In this document: positions 56,877 through 64,000 of the stretch, piece after piece | Numbering within the stretch: position 1 is the stretch's first letter | How the letters are laid out: every line of letters begins with the position of its first letter | Source: Ensifer adhaerens | GTDB taxonomy: Bacteria > Pseudomonadota > Alphaproteobacteria > Rhizobiales > Rhizobiaceae | DNA: 64,000 bases | Assembly: GCF_028993555.1 (NCBI RefSeq) | Contig: NZ_CP118611.1 | Coordinates: 490,001-554,000 of the forward strand | Direction: 5' to 3' | The notes under the pieces: generated by a model | Told to the model about the DNA's origin: nothing | Database searches by the model: none | Seen by the model: only the letters and a program-made list of their open reading frames with translations | Made by a program: the position numbers and the translations under genes

Positions 56877-57863
56877 ATGAAACGCCTCCTCATTCTCGGC
56901 GCAGCCCTTGCTGCGCACTTCGTGACACCCGCGCTGGCTGAGGAGCCCACGAAGCTCCTCAACGCCTCATACGACGTTTCGCGCGAGCTTTTCGTTGCTG
57001 AGAACGAAGCGTTCATCAAGCAACATCCGGGCGTGACGATCGACCAGTCGCATGCGGGCACCTCCAAGCAGGCGCGCTCGATCCTCGAAGGCCTTGAGGC
57101 CGATGTCGTGACCTTCAACCAGACCACGGACATCGAATTCCTGGCCAAGAATGGTTTCGTCGCCAAGGATTGGGCGAAGGCTTTCCCGAACAATGCCTCG
57201 CCGTTCTATTCCTTCCCGTCATTCCTGGTGCGGGCAGGCAATCCGAAGAACATCAAGGATTGGGCCGATCTGGCGCGCGACGATGTCCACGCGGTCTTCC
57301 CCAATCCGAAGACGTCAGGCAACGCCCGCTACACCTATCTTGCCGCTTACGCCTGGGCCAAGGAGGCCTATGAGGGCGACGAGGCGAAGATCGAGGCCTA
57401 CATCACCAAGATTTTCGACAATGTTCCGGTTTTCGATACGGGCGGTCGTGCCTCCACGACCACTTTTGTCGAACGCGAGACGGGCGATGTTCTGATCACG
57501 TTCGAGGCAGAGACCCGCAGCATCGTCAAGCAGTATGGCGCCGACAAGGTTGAGAGCGTCATCCCGTCTGTCAGCCTGCTTGCCGAGTTTCCGGTCGCAG
57601 TCGTCGACAAGGTCGCCGAAAAACACGGCACGGAAGCTCTTGCCAAAACCTATCTCGATTTCCTCTACACCGAGGAGGGGCAGCGCATCGCCGCTGAGTT
57701 CGGCCACCGGGTCCGCAACGAGAGGGTCGCCGGCGAATTCAAGGATCAGTTCCCTGCCATCCGCCTCGTCAACGTCGATGACGTCTTTGGCGGCTGGAGC
57801 AAGATCCAGAGCGAGCACTTTTCCTCAGGCGGGGTTTTGGACAAGCTCTACGGCAGCCGCTAA
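56877..57863 (+). CDS. cysP: Sulfate ABC transporter substrate-binding protein
   Basis: 328 aa from ATG 56877 (CCGGAG upstream). Signal peptide ending near ALA-EEP. Sulfate-binding family motifs: LLNASYDVSRELFVAENEAF, VTFNQTTDIEFLA, NPKTSGNARYTYLAAYAWA. Binds sulfate or thiosulfate in the periplasm for the CysTWA importer. cysP versus sbp is not distinguishable here. Confidence 0.92.
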   Translation: MKRLLILGAALAAHFVTPALAEEPTKLLNASYDVSRELFVAENEAFIKQHPGVTIDQSHAGTSKQARSILEGLEADVVTFNQTTDIEFLAKNGFVAKDWAKAFPNNASPFYSFPSFLVRAGNPKNIKDWADLARDDVHAVFPNPKTSGNARYTYLAAYAWAKEAYEGDEAKIEAYITKIFDNVPVFDTGGRASTTTFVERETGDVLITFEAETRSIVKQYGADKVESVIPSVSLLAEFPVAVVDKVAEKHGTEALAKTYLDFLYTEEGQRIAAEFGHRVRNERVAGEFKDQFPAIRLVNVDDVFGGWSKIQSEHFSSGGVLDKLYGSR

Positions 57864-57890
57864 GCGCTACCTGCTCTCGCCTTCAGCCAG

Positions 57891-57918
57891 CCCGGCAGAC
57901 GATCCGTCCGCCGGGTTT
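57891..57918 (+). terminator. Intercistronic hairpin between cysP and cysT
   Basis: CCCGGC (57891-57896) pairs with GCCGGG (57910-57915), extended by GAC/GTC inside, followed by TTT. In the 83-bp gap after the binding-protein gene it may attenuate transcription or stabilise cysP mRNA, giving more binding protein than permease. Confidence 0.45.
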
Positions 57919-57946
57919 CCCCATGACATGACAAGGAAATGACCGC

Positions 57947-58768
57947 TTGAGACGCAATGTCTTGCCCGGATTACGCCTGTCGCTGGGTGTGACGCTGCTC
58001 TATGTGAGCTTGATCGTCGTCCTGCCGCTGGCAGCACTCGTGTTCAAGGCGGCGAGCCTTGGCCCTATTGATTACTGGCAGATTGTCTCGTCATCACGGG
58101 CTCTCGCGAGCTATCGCGTCACCGTGTTTGCCGCACTTGCCGCGACCTTCTTCAATCTCTTTTTCGGTCTGGCGCTCGCCTGGGTCCTGGTGCGTTATCG
58201 CTTTCCGGGGCGACGCATCGTCGACGCCATGGTCGATCTGCCGTTTGCACTGCCCACGGCCGTCGCCGGCATTTCGCTGACGGCACTCTTCACGACAAAC
58301 GGCGTGTTCGGCTCCATTCTCAGCGATTTCGGCATCAAGGTCGCCTATACCCCGCTCGGCATCATGATCGCCATGTGCTTCACGTCGCTGCCCTTCATCG
58401 TGCGCACGGTGCAGCCGGTCCTGGAAGATCTTGACCCGTCGCTGGAAGAGGCGGCCCAATCGCTTGGCGGCTCGGATTGGGCGATTTTCCGCAAGGTCAT
58501 CCTGCCGCTGCTCACGCCGGCCCTTCTCGCAGGCGTGTCGCTCTCCTTCGCCCGCTGCCTCGGCGAGTTCGGCGCGATCATCTTCATTGCCGGCAACCAA
58601 CCGATGTCGACGGAAATTACCGCGCTGCTGATCTTCATTCGGCTGGAAGAGTACGATTATCAGGCGGCCGCTGCGATTGCGTCCGTGCTGTTGCTCGCGG
58701 CTTTCCTCATGCTCGGCATCACAAATTGGCTGCAGGCGCGCGCGCTGCGCTACACGGCGAGGGGCTGA
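57947..58768 (+). CDS. cysT: Sulfate ABC transporter permease CysT
   Basis: 273 aa with a TTG start (57947) and AAGGA upstream. Membrane protein with the loop EAAQSLGGSDWAIFRKVILP and RCLGEFGAIIFIAGN, characteristic of CysT. Followed 2 bp later by cysW. Confidence 0.92.
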   Translation: MRRNVLPGLRLSLGVTLLYVSLIVVLPLAALVFKAASLGPIDYWQIVSSSRALASYRVTVFAALAATFFNLFFGLALAWVLVRYRFPGRRIVDAMVDLPFALPTAVAGISLTALFTTNGVFGSILSDFGIKVAYTPLGIMIAMCFTSLPFIVRTVQPVLEDLDPSLEEAAQSLGGSDWAIFRKVILPLLTPALLAGVSLSFARCLGEFGAIIFIAGNQPMSTEITALLIFIRLEEYDYQAAAAIASVLLLAAFLMLGITNWLQARALRYTARG

Positions 58769-58770
58769 GC

Positions 58771-59649
58771 ATGGGAATGATGAGAACCGGACGTACCCCG
58801 CCGCGGGTCGGCGACGCACCATTTTTCCGCCGCATGCTGATCGGCATCGTCCTCATCCTCGGCGCCGTCCTCATCCTCGCGCCGCTCCTGATCATCGGCG
58901 TCGAAGCCTTTGCCAAGGGCTGGCAGGTTTATCGCGACACGATCCTTCATTCCGACACGCGGCATGCGATCATGCTGACGGTGCTCGCGGCCCTAGTCGC
59001 CGTACCGGTCAACACCGCCTTCGGCATTGCCGCGGCATGGGCCATCACCAAATTCGACTTCCGCGGTAAAGCCTTCCTGCTGGTCGTCATCGAGATCCCG
59101 TTCTCGGTCTCGCCAATCGTTGCGGGCGTCGCCTACCTCTTCGTCTACGGATTGCAGGGCCTGTTCGGTCCTACGCTCGATGCCTACGGCATCAAGATCC
59201 TGTTCGCGATCCCCGGCATCATTCTCGCGTCGATGTTCGTCACCGCGCCGTTCGTGGCGCGCGAACTCATCCCGCTGATGCAGTCCCAGGGCAGGGACCT
59301 CGAAGAGGCCGCGACCTCGCTCGGGGCATCCGGCTGGCGAACCTTCTTTTCGGTCACGCTGCCGAACATCAAATGGGCGCTGCTCTATGGCGTCGTCCTT
59401 TGCAATGCACGCGTGATGGGAGAGTTCGGCGCGGTTTCGGTTGTCTCGGGCAACATCCGCGGTCAAACCAACACGCTGCCGCTCCATATCGAGTTGCTCT
59501 ACCACGACTACCAAGCCGCAGGCGCCTTTGCGTCGGCGTCCATTCTGGCGCTCATCGCCGTCTTCACCATTATCGCCAAGGTGGCGCTGGAGCGCCGCGG
59601 GGCGGGCCGTGTCCGTCCGGCAGTCAATCCTGCGGAGAAAGCAGCATGA
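58771..59649 (+). CDS. cysW: Sulfate ABC transporter permease CysW
   Basis: 292 aa from ATG 58771. Motifs EAATSLGASGWRTFFSVTLP and RVMGEFGAVSVVSGNIRGQT identify CysW. Stop overlaps the cysA start by 4 bp. Confidence 0.93.
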   Translation: MGMMRTGRTPPRVGDAPFFRRMLIGIVLILGAVLILAPLLIIGVEAFAKGWQVYRDTILHSDTRHAIMLTVLAALVAVPVNTAFGIAAAWAITKFDFRGKAFLLVVIEIPFSVSPIVAGVAYLFVYGLQGLFGPTLDAYGIKILFAIPGIILASMFVTAPFVARELIPLMQSQGRDLEEAATSLGASGWRTFFSVTLPNIKWALLYGVVLCNARVMGEFGAVSVVSGNIRGQTNTLPLHIELLYHDYQAAGAFASASILALIAVFTIIAKVALERRGAGRVRPAVNPAEKAA

Positions 59650-60665
59650 AGATCCGCCTTGAACACGTCGTCAAGACTTTCCAAACCTTCCGCGCCGTCA
59701 AGGACGTCTCCCTGGAGGTTGAAAGCGGCGAGCTTGTTGCGTTGCTCGGTCCGTCCGGTTCCGGCAAGACGACGATCCTGCGGATGGTCGCCGGCCTCGA
59801 ATTTGCCGATGGCGGCCACATCTATTTCGGCGATCAGGATGCGACCGACATACCGGTGCGTGACCGAGGTGTCGGCTTCGTGTTCCAGCACTATGCGCTA
59901 TTTCCGCACATGACCGTGGCTGAGAACATTGCCTTCGGCATGGACGTGTCGAAGGTCAAGCGCGAGAAGGCAGCGATCCAAGTGCGGGTGGCGGAACTCC
60001 TGCGGTTGGTACGCCTCGAAGGACTGGGTGACCGGTTTCCGGCGCAGATTTCCGGAGGGCAGCGCCAGCGCGTTGCCCTTGCCCGAGCCCTTGCGGTCGA
60101 TCCGAAAGTGCTTCTGCTCGATGAACCTTTTGGGGCCCTGGATGCCAACGTCCGGCGCGAACTACGCCGATGGCTGCGCGAGATCCACACAACCCTCGGC
60201 ATCACAACGCTGTTCGTCACCCACGACCAGGAAGAGGCTCTCGACCTTGCCGATCGTGTCGTGATCCTCAAGGATGGCCACATCGTTCAACAGGGAACGC
60301 CGGAGGCGGTTTGCCGCGACCCCAAGTCGGCATTTGTCATGAAGTTCCTGGGCGATGCCAACATGCTTGCCGCGGAGGTACGTGATGGCAAGGCCTATGC
60401 CGATGGCGCGGTCATTGATGCTTCGGGTTTGGCAGATGGCAAGGCTGAACTCTATGCCCGTCCGGGTGATCTCGACTGGGCGCCGGAGGGGAGCGGCATC
60501 GCAGCCACCATCGGCCGGGTCATGGACAGGCCTGGCGGTCGCCGCGTGATTGCGGCCACCCGGGACGGCGTTCATCTGGAACTCGATCTGGAACCGGAAC
60601 GCACCGTCAAATCCGGCGACGATGGATTTGTGACGCTCCGCCGTGCGAAGGTCTTTCCCGTCTAG
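59646..60665 (+). CDS. cysA: Sulfate ABC transporter ATP-binding protein
   Basis: 339 aa from ATG 59646 (ATGA overlap). Walker A GPSGSGKTT, signature ISGGQRQRVA, Walker B LLLDEPFGALD, His in VTHDQEEALDLADRV, then a TOBE-like tail. Completes cysPTWA for sulfate/thiosulfate uptake. The following 233 bp to msrA shows no gene. Confidence 0.95.
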   Translation: MKIRLEHVVKTFQTFRAVKDVSLEVESGELVALLGPSGSGKTTILRMVAGLEFADGGHIYFGDQDATDIPVRDRGVGFVFQHYALFPHMTVAENIAFGMDVSKVKREKAAIQVRVAELLRLVRLEGLGDRFPAQISGGQRQRVALARALAVDPKVLLLDEPFGALDANVRRELRRWLREIHTTLGITTLFVTHDQEEALDLADRVVILKDGHIVQQGTPEAVCRDPKSAFVMKFLGDANMLAAEVRDGKAYADGAVIDASGLADGKAELYARPGDLDWAPEGSGIAATIGRVMDRPGGRRVIAATRDGVHLELDLEPERTVKSGDDGFVTLRRAKVFPV

Positions 60666-60898
60666 TCGGTTGAAGCCAAGCGTCGTCGCTATGCTATCGA
60701 CGGCTGCCAGTGAGCACTTTGCAGACAGTCTCCCGGATCGTGGTCGAGGTTCTCCGCCGCGAGCAATTGCTCCCTCTAAGCCCAACACGCGCCTTGTTCT
60801 CGGCCAAGGGCCCATCCTACCCGGTTGGGCCTAAGCTTTGTACGGCATCTCCACGACCACGAGCTATGCACGCGGGGCTCACGCGCCCGAACGATCCC

Positions 60899-61405
60899 TC
60901 ACTCCGCCGCTGACCGCTGAGGCAGCACCCAGTTCGGGCGCGGGAAATGGCAGGTGTAGCCGTTGGGATAGCGCTCAAGGTAATCCTGGTGCTCCGGCTC
61001 GGCCTCCCAGAAGTCTCCCACTGGCTCCACTTCGGTCACGACCTTGCCTGGCCACAGGCCTGATGCTTCCACGTCCGCGATGGTCTCTTCGGCAATACGC
61101 TTCTGCTCGTCGTCGACGTAATAGATTGCCGACCGATAGGACATGCCGATGTCATTGCCCTGGCGGTTCTTCGTCGTCGGGTCATGAATCTGGAAGAAAA
61201 TCTCCAGAATCCGCCTGTAGCTGGTTCTCTCGGGATCGAAGAGGATCTCGATGCCCTCGGCATGGGTGCCGTGGTTGCGGTAGGTCGCGTTGGGTACGTC
61301 GCCACCGGTGTAGCCGACACGCGTATCCGTGACGCCCGGAAGCCTGCGGATCAGGTCTTGCATCCCCCAGAAACAGCCACCGGCCAGAACAGCTCTCTTG
61401 GTCAT
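60899..61405 (-). CDS. msrA: Peptide methionine-S-sulfoxide reductase
   Basis: 168 aa from ATG 61405 with GAGG eight bases upstream. Catalytic Cys in [10 protein letters not shown], plus [20 protein letters not shown] and [16 protein letters not shown]. Reduces methionine-S-sulfoxide in proteins. No partner msrB is seen. Convergent with cysA. Confidence 0.96.
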   Translation of the reverse strand: MTKRAVLAGGCFWGMQDLIRRLPGVTDTRVGYTGGDVPNATYRNHGTHAEGIEILFDPERTSYRRILEIFFQIHDPTTKNRQGNDIGMSYRSAIYYVDDEQKRIAEETIADVEASGLWPGKVVTEVEPVGDFWEAEPEHQDYLERYPNGYTCHFPRPNWVLPQRSAAE

Positions 61406-61631
61406 CCAGAATTCCTCGATTGGTAAATACGCCTTGGTCTCATCTCCGCTCACGGGGAACGAACCGCCGGCGATGGAACTGTAATATAGGAACTCGTTTG
61501 GCTGAGATCAGGAGGCCGTGGGGCGAATTCCGGCTGAAGACCGGGAAATAAGGGCAGACTATGCCTGGGCCTAGAGGCGTGAGGCGCTGGGCCCCACGCG
61601 TCCGGGGCTGTCGCGGTGCAATGTTACAATG

Positions 61632-61898
61632 TTACAATGCTCCCGGCGTGAGCGGCTCCTTGAGCCGTGTCAGCAGCGTTACCACTTCAGCCTGCAGGTC
61701 CAGGCAGACTTGCTGATGTTCGGAGACTTGCTTTTCCCGGCGCGGGAGTTCCCGCAACAGGTTGTCGAGCGTCATCGACTCGCGCGCATAGGCCTCGAAA
61801 AGGTCGTAGAGCTGCTGGTTCTTTGTCATGCGCAAGAGTTCGCGATGCCGTGGAAGCACCAACGCAAGGCGAGCCCGGCCGAGTTGCACCAAACCCAT
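61632..61898 (-). CDS. Hypothetical small helical protein
   Basis: 88 aa; a second possible start MTKNQQLY at about 61829 would give 65 aa. Predicted helical, rich in Leu, Glu, Gln (YDLFEAYARESMTLDNLLRE, KQVSEHQQVCLDLQAEVVTL), possible coiled coil. No family recognised. A 10-bp direct repeat ATGTTACA lies at its end. The regions 61406-61631 and 61899-62074 show nothing else. Confidence 0.45.
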   Translation of the reverse strand: MGLVQLGRARLALVLPRHRELLRMTKNQQLYDLFEAYARESMTLDNLLRELPRREKQVSEHQQVCLDLQAEVVTLLTRLKEPLTPGAL

Positions 61899-62074
61899 AT
61901 CGTCATCTACCCTCTGCTCTGACCTGTGATCTGTGCGATCGAAGGGCCCTCGTGCGGTCCAGCGTCCGAAAGCACCGGTGGAACAGGAAACGCTGCAAAA
62001 CGATCACGGTTCCCGTTGGGATGTGCAGGCCGTGCGAGGGAGAGAGTTGAGGTTGGTGGAGCCGGCGACGCGCG

Positions 62075-63301
62075 TCAGGTCTGACCGCTGCGGGCATCCA
62101 AGGGCAGGCGGAGCGCGTCACCATCGCTGCGACGCAAGACGAAACTGTCAAAATTGGCGATCGAGGCGCAGGAGTGGTTGGGGAACACGCGCACGCGGCT
62201 GCCGAGCGGCAGGGGATGCCCTGAGAAGGGAACGAAACCATGCTCTTCGGACAAGCGTTCGAGCGTCCACATTCTGGTTTCGTCGTCGCCTTCGGCGCTG
62301 ACGACAGTGCCGAACCCTGCGCCGCCCATGCCATGTGCGCCGCGATCGGAGCTCATCGATTTCGAACCGGCGTCGATGATGAAGTGCGTGTCGTTGGACG
62401 CAACCACGCGGGCGACGACGCAAAGCGCGAGGTCGTCGGCGGTACAGATACCAAGCCTAAGGGCGGTGCCGTCCAGGAAGACGTAGTTGCCGGGTCGGAT
62501 GCAATCGACCTCCCGGGGCAGCGGCGCACCGAGGCAGGTTGGCGTCGCGCCGACGGAAATGCAGTCGACCGCGATTCCGCGTTGGCGGAGCCGGGAGGCG
62601 AGGCCCTCGAGGTCTGTCGCCTCGTCGCGGGCGATCTTGGCCAGGGCGTGTGGTTGCGCGGCCGCATAGGCATGGCCGGCGTGCGAAAGCAGGCCGGCAA
62701 AACGCAGGCCGTTGGCGGCGGCGACCCTTGCGCACAACTCAAGTGCTGCCGGATCGCTCGGCTTGATGCCGACGCGACCAAGGCCAACGTCGACCTTGAG
62801 GAACACGCCGATCTCGACGTCGTGTCGGATGGCAGCTTCCGACAGCGCGTCGACCCCCGTCTCGCTCGCCGCAATCGTGCGCAGCTCTACGCCCCGTGCC
62901 TTTACAACGGGCAGCAAGCGATCGAGCGATGCGGCACGGACGATCGGATAGGCAAGTATGATCGAGGGGATCCCGGCTTCGGCGAAGATCAGCGCCTCGC
63001 TGGGCTTGGATGCGGTGATGCCGCGTGCGCCGGCGGCCTGTTGCTGGCGTGCGATGTGGAGGCTCTTGTGCGTCTTCACATGCGGAAACATCGTTACCCC
63101 AGCGGCATCGGCGCGTTGCTGCATGGCATTGATGTTGCGGGTAAGCCGTCTCTCGTCGACCTCGATATAGGGTGTCGGTTGCTCGGCGGCCGCGGGACGC
63201 AGGAAGCCCTCGGTCTTCACCTCGTTTGCGCTGTTGTCGATGTCTGCCGACGCCGTTCCGACCGCGCTCGCAGCCGATTGCGTCACTTCGAAAGTGCTCA
63301 T
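62075..63301 (-). CDS. PLP-dependent DSD1/D-threonine aldolase-type enzyme
   Basis: 408 aa. Fold-type III (alanine-racemase-like) enzyme: PLP Lys in FPHVKTHKSLHIARQ, DVGLGRVGI, and metal-binding His/Cys in VFPNHSCASIANFD. The family cleaves D-threonine or dehydrates D-3-hydroxy amino acids. Located directly before an oligopeptide ABC ATPase gene on the same strand (41-bp gap), hinting at peptide or D-amino-acid use. Confidence 0.88.
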   Translation of the reverse strand: MSTFEVTQSAASAVGTASADIDNSANEVKTEGFLRPAAAEQPTPYIEVDERRLTRNINAMQQRADAAGVTMFPHVKTHKSLHIARQQQAAGARGITASKPSEALIFAEAGIPSIILAYPIVRAASLDRLLPVVKARGVELRTIAASETGVDALSEAAIRHDVEIGVFLKVDVGLGRVGIKPSDPAALELCARVAAANGLRFAGLLSHAGHAYAAAQPHALAKIARDEATDLEGLASRLRQRGIAVDCISVGATPTCLGAPLPREVDCIRPGNYVFLDGTALRLGICTADDLALCVVARVVASNDTHFIIDAGSKSMSSDRGAHGMGGAGFGTVVSAEGDDETRMWTLERLSEEHGFVPFSGHPLPLGSRVRVFPNHSCASIANFDSFVLRRSDGDALRLPLDARSGQT

Positions 63302-63342
63302 GTTGGATACTCTGATCTGGATATGGGGAATTGCGGCTGTCG

Positions 63343-64000
63343 TCAGCCGGTTGCGACCTGCCGCACGTAATGGGTCGACGAGATCTGCCGCATCGGCAGT
63401 TCGCGCGGCACGAAGTCCGGCGCACGCACCGCACTCGGGATTTCGTCGGACATCGGCTGGCGTCCTTCCGGGCGGCGCGTCGGATCGGCGATCGGAACGG
63501 TCGACAAGAGCTTGCGGGTATAGGGGTGCTGCGGGTTGCCGAACACCGAGCGGCGATCGCCGATCTCGACGATTTCGCCGAGATACATGACGGCGACGCG
63601 GTGGGCGATGCGCTCGACTACGGCCATGTCATGGCTGATGAACAGGAGGGCGATCTTCATCTCGCGCTGCAGGTCCATCAGGAGGTTGATGACCTGCGCC
63701 TGGATCGTCACATCGAGCGAGGCGACGGCCTCGTCGGCGACGATGAGGCGCGGATTAAGCGCAAGTGCGCGGGCGATACAGATCCGCTGGCGCTGGCCGC
63801 CGGAAAACGCGTGCGGATAGCGCTCAAGGTGTTCCGGCGAAAGCTCTACCTTTGCCAGCAGTTCGGCGGCGCGGGCACGCATGGCCTCGGTCGAGCCGAG
63901 CTTGTGAACCCGCATCGGATCCATCAGCGACTGCTCGATCGTCATGCGCGGGTTAAGCGAGGAGAACGGATCCTGGAAGACCATCTGGGCTTCGCGGCGA
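63343..64000 (-). CDS. Oligopeptide/dipeptide ABC transporter ATP-binding protein, partial
   Basis: C-terminal part of a DppF/OppF-type ATPase; the gene runs off the right edge. Q-loop [12 protein letters not shown], signature FSGGQRQRI, Walker [13 protein letters not shown], His in ISHDMAVVE, and the oligopeptide-type C-terminus [19 protein letters not shown] are present. Walker A lies beyond the window. Confidence 0.93.
   Translation of the reverse strand, partial: RREAQMVFQDPFSSLNPRMTIEQSLMDPMRVHKLGSTEAMRARAAELLAKVELSPEHLERYPHAFSGGQRQRICIARALALNPRLIVADEAVASLDVTIQAQVINLLMDLQREMKIALLFISHDMAVVERIAHRVAVMYLGEIVEIGDRRSVFGNPQHPYTRKLLSTVPIADPTRRPEGRQPMSDEIPSAVRAPDFVPRELPMRQISSTHYVRQVATG

Overview
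The window looks like chromosomal DNA of a Rhizobiaceae alphaproteobacterium, most likely Ensifer/Sinorhizobium. It is GC-rich, has a 23S-5S-tRNA-fMet operon end, and carries typical rhizobial families (DUF982, DUF882, DUF1185) and many solute-binding-protein ABC transporters. The genus is inferred from gene content and was not tested by a database search.

Layout. 1-2582: 3' part of 23S rRNA, 5S rRNA and initiator tRNA with terminators. 2583-9840: a decayed ORF, an OmpA-family protein with a 90-bp-period Gln/Lys/Glu-rich repeat, a class III cyclase with TPRs, a DUF551-like protein, a LysE-type exporter and a GcvA-type LysR regulator. 9998-14880: a guanidino-modifying enzyme (arginine deiminase/DDAH superfamily) with a polyamine-type ABC transporter. 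14881-23360: a highly structured leader RNA followed by a second polyamine-type ABC transporter, an omega-aminotransferase, N-carbamoylputrescine amidase (aguB), agmatine deiminase (aguA) and a LuxR-type regulator. This reads as an agmatine/putrescine catabolic operon. 23364-28114: a periplasmic amidohydrolase, an aldehyde dehydrogenase and an M20 amidohydrolase.

28233-33763 holds mixed housekeeping and hypothetical genes, including a TetR/O-methyltransferase divergent pair with a clear inverted repeat between them. 33820-45606 is a coherent catabolic island: an Lrp regulator, a DUF1185 protein, a PucR-type regulator, a flavin reductase, an aldehyde dehydrogenase, a luciferase-like monooxygenase, an alpha/beta hydrolase, a carboxymuconolactone-decarboxylase-like protein, a polar-amino-acid-type ABC transporter with a frameshifted permease gene, and an isochorismatase-like protein. 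Its substrate is unknown; the enzyme set resembles two-component monooxygenase pathways for N-heterocycles.

45607-53627 is an accessory, partly decayed stretch: a hydrolase-OsmC fusion, a truncated and frameshifted AraC gene, a degenerate selC tRNA, a degenerate fMet-like tRNA, fragments of phage terminase and portal genes, several very small genes and a possible FabMG-type reductase. 53628-64000 returns to ordinary genes: a GNAT protein, a tail-specific protease of the long Prc type, the cysPTWA sulfate transporter, msrA, a D-threonine-aldolase-type PLP enzyme and the end of an oligopeptide ABC ATPase gene cut by the window edge.

The most interesting single signal is the leader at 14941-15126. 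It has nested perfect helices, two mutually exclusive hairpins and an 8-bp helix that would hide the ribosome-binding site of the transporter operon, which is the architecture of a translation-controlling riboswitch.
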